Of a stretch of DNA of 64,000 nt, positions 57,921 through 64,000 are shown in pieces. The stretch's first letter is position 1. Each line of letters begins with the position of its first letter. The notes below the pieces were generated by a model that saw nothing but the letters and a program-made list of their open reading frames with translations, was not told where the DNA came from and ran no database searches. This stretch comes from Gonapodya sp. JEL0774 (taxonomy: Eukaryota; Monoblepharomycota; Monoblepharidomycetes; Monoblepharidales; Gonapodyaceae): NCBI GenBank assembly GCA_027604505.1, contig JADIIX010000002.1, forward strand, positions 326,364 through 390,363, written 5' to 3'. The position numbers were made by a program, and so were the translations under genes.

Positions 57921-60077
57921 ATGACGAAAAGGAAAGATCAGAAGGGTGTGTTGAAAATCGCGTTCACATCGTCGTCTTGTCAGCGATGGTCTAAAGTTTC
58001 ACCGACAGCTTACCTCACCCGTGATGGGACAATGCTGCTCTTCGATGGTGCTGTCTCGGCGCTCAAGGTGACGTTGTTGCTGTTGGCTGTGAACACACGA
58101 CCAACGAAGAGCACGCGGGTGGACGAAGATCTCCTCACTTTGCCAAGGTGAGATAGGGGACGCTGCTTTCTTTACATCGAGCCTTACTTCGATACAGAGA
58201 TGTGACCTAATGTTTGACCCTTCCTCCCATAAATCGATTGCGGTCGTCCCAGACTGCTTCTGTCTGACGGAGTCGCTCAGCTCCACGTTTTCGTTAGAAC
58301 TGATATTGAGCATGCCAAAATCTTGGCTGCTGATGCCATCAACACTGTCATTGATATCGAGCAGTGGGAGCTTCGTGGCAAGTGTGTCAGACTCTTTCCC
58401 ACTCACTTGTGTTTGCAGCCGTGGTTTAACTATTCACTCCTTTCGAATAGTCATGTGATTGTGGAGGTTTTCACGGATGCGTTTGCCAGGTTGGAACAAG
58501 ATTCATTTCTAGCGGAGGAGAAGGCCATCGCTGAACGAACTCTCTTGGAGTGCATTGCCGAACGACAAGAGGAGATTGCAGCATCTGTTAAGGCTGAGGT
58601 AGAACAATCGATACGGCGAGGTAGCCAAAGGCGATTTTCTTCTCCAGCGCTGTCGCTCGAAACAGACACAGTTCTGTCGGACGTTACCGCGCCAGTAATC
58701 ACCCTGAGGCCTCCAACATTGGAACGGCAGCGCCCAATATCCGCACCTTCGCTTCTGCAGATTGACTTTGGACCTTCGTTTGACGAATCGACAGTGTCTC
58801 TCCTCCCCACTGACTCCCGATCGCCTACGGACGTTGGAACATCTCAACAGACTATAAGTGACTGCACTGTGAACCCCGGGCGAGGACCTCAATCGGATAT
58901 AGCTCTTAGCTCCTCATCTTCAGCTGGAGCGTTTCCGGGTCTTCCCCAGGCACAATCGCCCCTCTTCGCCGAGGAGTATCGTCTCGTTTCCAGTCTCCGC
59001 AATCTTGTATTGAGGGTAACATCTACTGCGAGATCCATCTCTGAGTCAACGCTTCAGGAGCGAGTGAAGCAACTCAAGCACGTGGTTGACATTCTGTCCG
59101 CATTGCCGGGTGATGGCGTCACCAGAGTAGATGGGATCCCGTTTTCACCTTCAGCCGCGGACCTCGTACCACCTCCCGCCTACACGGCTGTTACTGTTTC
59201 CGCACCATCACCTGCAGTTAATAGACCAGCTTTACCCCCTCCGTACACGCCGTCCACACCCCCACCACTGCCGGCACCGGTTCGCCCCAACCTCCCACCT
59301 CCGTACACGCCAGCTCCACCCACCCCCCGACCACCTCCGTCGCCTACGACGTATACACGCAGTCAAGGAATACCTCTGAATGTTGTTCGTCCTCCAACAG
59401 TTCCACCACCTCGACCACCAGGTCCCGTCCCACCGCTATTACAAACGGCGGCTGCTTCTCCGCTCACATACACTACGATTTCCGAAAGTAACCCAGGATG
59501 TCGTGGTTTGGAGGGAACAAACGTAGCCACTCCCGCTGTGAACCGCCTGTCGGTCGCATCCTTCGGCGGCCACAAGACTGTTCCCAGTACCCAACGCAAG
59601 ACTTCAAATCGGACATCGGTTGCTTCTCTGAACCAAACCCGCGGCGACTTTGATTCTTCAGCAGGGCCGTCAGGGAATCGATTGTCGGTGGCTCATCTCA
59701 ATCAGCTCATACGGGATGATTCTGGACCTAACCGGCTGTCAGTTGTCTCTCCGAACGAGATCCAGGCCGATAGCCACTCCCCACCAACTCCCTCTAACCG
59801 ATGCTCGGTTGCCTCACTGACCGAACTCCGAGCGTCTGTTTCGCAAGCCCCAATGGCGAACAGGGTGTCGAACGTGTTGTTGATTCAGAATCGAGATCAG
59901 TTACCATCCTCGTATGCAGTAAATCGAAACTTAGTTCACCTCGTCAACCCACCCCGTGATGAGCTGCCACCACCGTACGAAGTCCACCAATTGCATGTGG
60001 GCGCGGCACCAGACCGCACCAGGAATGGCCGGGCAGCTCACTTTGCTAACAACAATGTTGCTGCTGTCTCAAGATAA
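57921..60077 (+). CDS. Hypothetical PPxY-rich repeat protein
   Basis: Two exons, 57921-58147 and 58253-60077, join in phase at PR|LLLSDGVAQLHVFV, giving about 683 residues. The first 170 look globular (GVAQLHVFVRTDIEHAKILA, then LRGKCVRLFPTHLCLQPWFN). A charged helix follows, EEKAIAERTLLECIAERQEE, probably a coiled coil. The rest is disordered and Pro/Ser-rich, with a second helix at SESTLQERVKQLKHVVDIL. Four PPxY motifs lie at about 59169, 59235, 59294 and 59967 (PPAY, PPPYTP twice, PPPYEV), the classic ligands of WW domains in NEDD4/Rsp5 ubiquitin ligases. Seven degenerate NRxSV repeats fill 59541-59984. The arrangement suggests an Rsp5 adaptor or substrate, but I see no arrestin fold or membrane span. 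No family recognised; coding status is well supported. Confidence 0.7.
59541..59984 (+). repeat. Seven degenerate NR-x-SV repeats, about 22 codons each
   Basis: Copies begin at 59541, 59607, 59676, 59730, 59796, 59859 and 59922. Spacings are 66, 69, 54, 66, 63 and 63 bases, all multiples of three. Each copy starts with Asn-Arg followed by a short Ser-Val-containing core: NRLSVASF, NRTSVASLNQ, NRLSVAHLNQ, NRLSVVSPNE, NRCSVASLTE, NRVSNVLLIQ and NRNLVHLVN. The R-x-S context is a plausible basophilic kinase site in most copies. Confidence 0.8.
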
Positions 60078-60152
60078 ATGTTGTATTTAAAAGATTTCCA
60101 TATATTGTGATAACTTGTATTGAAGCCAAATCATAAACGAACTCTAAATAAT

Positions 60153-61754
60153 TTATGAGAAAGCATCAACCACCATCCGATCCCCATACGCGGATGCTTC
60201 CAGTGTTTCAACCCTCGCCTGTATCCGCTCTCTGACCTCCTTGTTGTACTTGTCGTATGGGTTCAGCCCCTCGAAGTGCTTCCTGAGTTCCCGATAATCT
60301 TCCAACTCGTCCTCTCGGTCGTCCTCCACTCGCCACCAGTTCTCCCCTCCCAATCGCAGATCCGAGTGCATAGTGCGCAGGCGGCGAGAGAACGACTGCA
60401 GAAAAGAGTCAGATGTGCCGAGAGTGTTGGCGAGTGGTCCGGATGAGGGAATAAGAGAAAGATGATTGTCAATGTCATGGAGGAGTCTATTTTGCAAGAT
60501 AGGTGGTTTGGAGGCTGGTGATTTCGAGCATACAACAGCACACCACTCACCTTCCAAAATCGGCGTAAAGGAATTTCGTCCCCACAGGCGCTCTGTCAAT
60601 CCCCCCAACCTTTTCCACCCGACTTCCCAATTCCTCTGCGGCTGCACTCAACCTCGCCCAAAGCCGCCTCCACCGTCTCCCAGAACTTGACACTGAGAGA
60701 CAAAAGCGAGATATGGACTCAAGGAGTTCGCGATGGGCGAGTCCCCCGACCCATAGTAACGGAGGTGTGTGCGGTGCGGAAGATGCAGACGAGATGGAAC
60801 GATCGACGTCCGGAGGAGGGCTGATCCCACGATGGCGTTTCCGAGGTTGGTCAGATTTTATGCTTTGGGCAGGTATTTGAGGATCGGGGGATCCGGAAGA
60901 CGGCGAAGGCGTTGGGAATGGTATTGAGAGGTTCGACGCGTTGTCTTGAAAAAATTCGGTCGGTATCACGGAGAAGTTGGTGGCGAGGATATCTCCAACT
61001 AAAGCCTGCATGTTCGTTGGCAGCGGAAGGTTAAAGGGCGTATAATCGGTTTGAAGAACAGTTTGCGGTATTTCGTGTGTGGATGACATGGAGTGGTGAG
61101 GTAATGCAGTTTGAGGAGGTAAGGCAGTTTGAGAGTGCGGTAGTAAGGCGGTGGCAGGATGCGCAGAATTGAAATGCTTCTTGAGTGACGAGAGGTTTAC
61201 AAAAGGCCGGCGGCAGTTCTGAAAATGCAGGCAGAAAGACTGAAATCTCCACAGGGACGCGTTGCAAAAATACAACTCACTCCACAGCAAAAATGTTTTC
61301 CATGCGAATGGTGTCGGTCATTCTTCAAATGTGCTCGGAGGTTGTGTTCTGTCAGGGTCTTCCGTTCCACAGCAGGCTTTGTACACAATTGAGCGAGAAA
61401 AGGCTGCGACATTGGATGTTCACAAAAGTAGTAGCCATCACGCCACGGATCCTTGATTTTGAAGGTGTCTTTCACACATTGTATGACGTGAATCACGAAG
61501 GGACAAGTGTCGTCTGTCGCTTTTTCAGGAGGAGACTTGTCTGTGTAGAATGCATCCCCACCAGCAGCATACATAACTGGTCGTTGTAGACACGGTTCGG
61601 GCATTTGGAGTCTACATACGGGACAAACCCCATACGAAGATTGTGACGTCGCTGTTCCCATGACGAGTTCCCCACCATCAGCGATTGTCATCCAATCCAA
61701 CATATTTGGCTCAAAGTCCGAAGGTAATGACGCCAGCAGCGATTCCATGGTCAT
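60153..61754 (-). CDS. C2H2 zinc-finger protein
   Basis: Exons 61754-61281, 61218-60551 and 60486-60153 join in phase. The intron after exon 1 splits a classical finger: CCG at the end of exon 1 and NCRRPFVNLSSLKKHFNSAH at the start of exon 2 together give C-x2-C-x12-H-x4-H. Exon 1 also has Cys/His-rich segments (YGVCPVCRLQMPEPC; YYFCEHPMSQPF; HNLRAHLKNDRHHSHGKHF) that may form further, less regular fingers. Exon 2 then has a Gln/Pro/Thr-rich stretch (about 61000-61140) and a basic patch, QPRKRHRGISPPP, a likely nuclear localisation signal. The C-terminal exon is charged and helical (EDYRELRKHFEGLNPYDKYN). It is probably a nuclear DNA- or RNA-binding protein; no orthologue recognised. An alternative start is the ATG two codons in. 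Confidence 0.7.
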
Positions 61755-61986
61755 CTTCTTAGCTGTCCTTGGCTTCGTGGCAGTCGCCAACAGGTGGAGC
61801 GGGCGAGTCAGTCGCACATGCGTTGCCGGCCATCAACAACAACTCTTGCAAAAATCAGAAGACAATTGAATCTATTTGTTAAATAATGTTTATTGTGTAT
61901 GTGAAACGAACAGAGCTGCATTTCAAGATGCAACGCAAACATCATTTGTGTTGTTCGAGAAAAAAATCATGGGGAGGACAGAACTT

Positions 61987-63876
61987 TCATGATCTCTGAA
62001 GGTCAATCCACTTCCGGTACGTGTTGTCATGTAGTAACTCCAAAACAGATGCCCGTATCGGATCAAACAGGTCCACGGTCCACTCTGGCTCATCAAGACC
62101 ACTCTTGACCTCCTGGACCATATCAAAGGGGACGTTCAGTGGTAGAACTGCGGAGGGTGATAAGAAGTGTTCATAGAGATTCCGGTACTCTTGGTGAAGC
62201 TCATGTGGCACGGTAGGTGCTGGAACTGGCAGAGCAGCACCCGGTCGGAGCCCGAGTTTCAATGACCATGTCGGCGGGTAGCGAGATCGTTTCGAGCTCA
62301 GATTGGAGGATATGGACACTCCTCGCTTGAATGACGTTGGTCGCTGAATGTCTCCGGGCTCGTTTGATGTGAAGGGTCGGCTGCTTACTATTTTCTGGGA
62401 CTCGATTTGCAGCGCTGCCGGCGAGGATGCGACTGGGTCAGCCGAGAGTGCTTTCCCGACTTTGAACATGAGCTCATCGTATGCTTCGATAAAGGTCACA
62501 ATCTCGCCGCAGAAGTCCCGCGCCGCAAAGCTACAAAAGGCTTCCCACGTGGGGTCTCCTGGCTTTGCATATGCGAAGGTTTTAAACTTGTCTGAGCTCT
62601 CCCCAAGCGATCCTGCATGAGCGGTGGAGAGCAAATCTTGGTAGTGCAAATGCCGTAAACGGTCAAATACCGTGGGAACCGAAACAAACGCTGCAAACTC
62701 ACAGGATTTGCGCGCCAACCACGCAGGATACCACGTATTCATGACTACTGCGCTAATTTTGTATATAGTTATGGGGAGGATTGGGGGAAACTCTCTCGTG
62801 ATTGACTCGGGAATGTAAGGGCTTAACCAAACATTGTCTGACAAAATCGTGAGTATGCCGGTTAGCAAGGGCGATACACGTCAATCTTCTCAAAGAATTG
62901 ACACACGCACAGAACAGCATTGTGAGCAGGAGAAAGATTGCATCGAAAGAAGAGGTGAGCCTACATTTTGATCTTCAGTATTCCCAAACATCGGCGAGGC
63001 CAAAAACTGAACAGGAGGAAGTACCCACTGAAAGGAATGTAGATCACGAATATCGTTCATTGCAATGAGAAGTGTTGGGGCAAGAACCACGTAAGTAGTC
63101 CCAATGATTCGTTGGAAATAGTAAGCTCTCGATTCCAGGTGGCAGAAATCTTCTTGTGGCAGAAGAATCTGAATCGGTACCGATATCATCACTGCCATTG
63201 CAGTTTGAGCTATCATGCTTTTAAAAACCGCACGGACTGTGAATGAGGCTTTGTTCCGCATAACCCATCCGACAATCGCGGTTTCAATCCTCTGAAGAAC
63301 TGTCCGCTCCTCACGTGTCGAGCCTCTGTTGTTGCGCTGTTCGATAGCCTGCTGGTTCTCGCTATTCTGGATAATTAAGTGAAATGATAAGTTTGTTATT
63401 CCACCGGAAGGGAAGAACGCTATGTCGCTGATCGTCAAAGCTCCGCGCGAATTGGGTTGAAAGGATTCCACACGAACCGAATGTGATAATCCAAAATGAT
63501 GGCCAGCATGTCCCACCAGTGATCCCGGTCGTAATAAGAAACATTCCTATGTGTTGATTCAATACACTTGTCATCTACAGCGAAAGGAAATCGATTACAA
63601 ACCCACCGACAACAGCTGTCGCTTGACCCAAACAAGCAATGGCGATGAAAGGGATTGGACGCTTTGACACATATCAATATCTTAGGGTCCAATTCCTTTG
63701 CGCAGTATAATATATCTCATAAATCTCACCACTTTGAAAGTGAACGAATGGCGGTATATGTAGACGGCAAAGAATCCACCGATGAGGAGCACGTAGTAGA
63801 GTGCAATGATTGCAAGACAGAACACATTGCAATTTCCAAGTCGAAATTTCAGCCCAGAAGTGTCGGAATCTGCCAT
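61987..63876 (-). CDS. 7TM-RGS receptor-like protein
   Basis: ATG 63876. Successive exons encode hydrophobic spans: FCLAIIALYYVLLIGGFFAV, RPIPFIAIACLGQATAVVGG, LITTGITGGTCWPSFWIITF, then MIAQTAMAVMISVPIQILL, RIIGTTYVVLAPTLLIAMND and VLPPVQFLASPMF, with a last span near YIPESITREF/ILPITIYKISAVVM. A charged loop precedes the fourth (EERTVLQRIETAIVGWVMRN). The C-terminal exon (62868-61987) is an RGS domain: PTWEAFCSFAARDFCGEIVT, FIEAYDELM, then after a Ser-rich insert RNLYEHFLSPSAVLPLNVPF, and LFDPIRASVLELLHDNTYRK near the end. RGS domains speed GTP hydrolysis by G-alpha. Receptor-RGS fusions of this kind occur in fungi (GprK-type) and plants (AtRGS1). The ligand is unknown. Small exons between 63400 and 63680 are not all placed with certainty. 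Confidence 0.75.
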
Positions 63877-64000
63877 TTAGAGTGTGGGTGTTGTCCAACT
63901 TGCCTTTGCTGCTTTGTCAGATCGAGGGATCTGCGAAGGGATGGTGCCTGATTGAACCTTCCACACCGCACCCCTCTTCAGCGGTCAGGGGGGGGGGGGG
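63877..64000. other. Right edge, ends in G run
   Basis: 5' flank of the 7TM-RGS gene. The window ends with 11 consecutive G residues, possibly a homopolymer where an assembly broke. Confidence 0.5.

Noticed and set aside
1-64000. tRNA, rRNA, CRISPR arrays and transposons
   Set aside because: I scanned by eye for tRNA T-loops, regularly spaced repeats, transposase or reverse transcriptase motifs and terminal repeats, and found none convincing; a dedicated RNA search would be decisive.
63990-64000. Terminal G run as a telomere
   Set aside because: A plain G homopolymer is not a TTAGGG-type array; it is more likely a homopolymer or assembly edge.

Overview
The window is nuclear DNA of a fungus-like eukaryote. 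Coding regions are broken by short introns, mostly about 60-350 bp, with GTGAGT/GTAAGT-type donors and AG acceptors. Start codons sit in eukaryotic context (ACCATGG, GCCATGG). Genes are densely packed on both strands. Fungal signatures are an Anp1/Mnn9-type mannosyltransferase (GT62), an EGCrP/Egh1-type GH5 glycosidase and a 7TM-RGS receptor-like protein. Beside them lie genes that Dikarya lack or rarely keep: a DNA-PKcs-like PIKK, an integrin-linked-kinase-like pseudokinase, topoisomerase III beta and an SLC49/FLVCR-like transporter. That mix points to an early-diverging zoosporic fungus (chytrid-like). This placement is inference, not a database result. There are about 22 protein genes, no rRNA, CRISPR or insertion sequence, and no tRNA that I could recognise by eye.

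Layout 1-31 kb: a VWA/Treslin-like partial gene (-); SLC49-type MFS carrier (-); GH5 glycosidase (+); class I methyltransferase (-); an acidic unknown (-) facing a small membrane protein (+); a STAR1/YbbL-like ABC ATPase (+); classical protein tyrosine phosphatase 1 (-); TOP3B (-); ILK-like ankyrin pseudokinase (+); GT62 mannosyltransferase (-); a 1.4 kb interval without a supported gene; tyrosine phosphatase 2 (+); Mak11/PAK1IP1 WD40 protein with an RGG tail (+); Htd2-type mitochondrial dehydratase (+).

Layout 31-64 kb: a DNA-PKcs-like gene filling 30.8-47.6 kb (-); Fes1/HSPBP1 (-) immediately upstream; an F-box-like protein (-); a Ste20/GCK kinase with a CRIB-like N-terminus and a run of 11-residue helical repeats (-); two unrecognised tandem genes (+), the second with four PPxY motifs and seven degenerate NRxSV repeats; a C2H2 zinc-finger protein (-); a 7TM-RGS protein (-).

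The genes do not form an operon or an obvious cluster. The common theme is signalling (two PTPs, a GCK kinase, an ILK-like pseudokinase, a 7TM-RGS protein) and genome or RNP maintenance (DNA-PKcs, TOP3B, Mak11, possibly Treslin). The strongest candidates for new biology are the hendecad-repeat GCK kinase, the ILK-like pseudokinase in a fungal context, the full-length DNA-PKcs, and the PPxY/NRxSV repeat protein. Exon boundaries were worked out by eye from frame continuity and splice consensus; where they are given they keep the reading frame.
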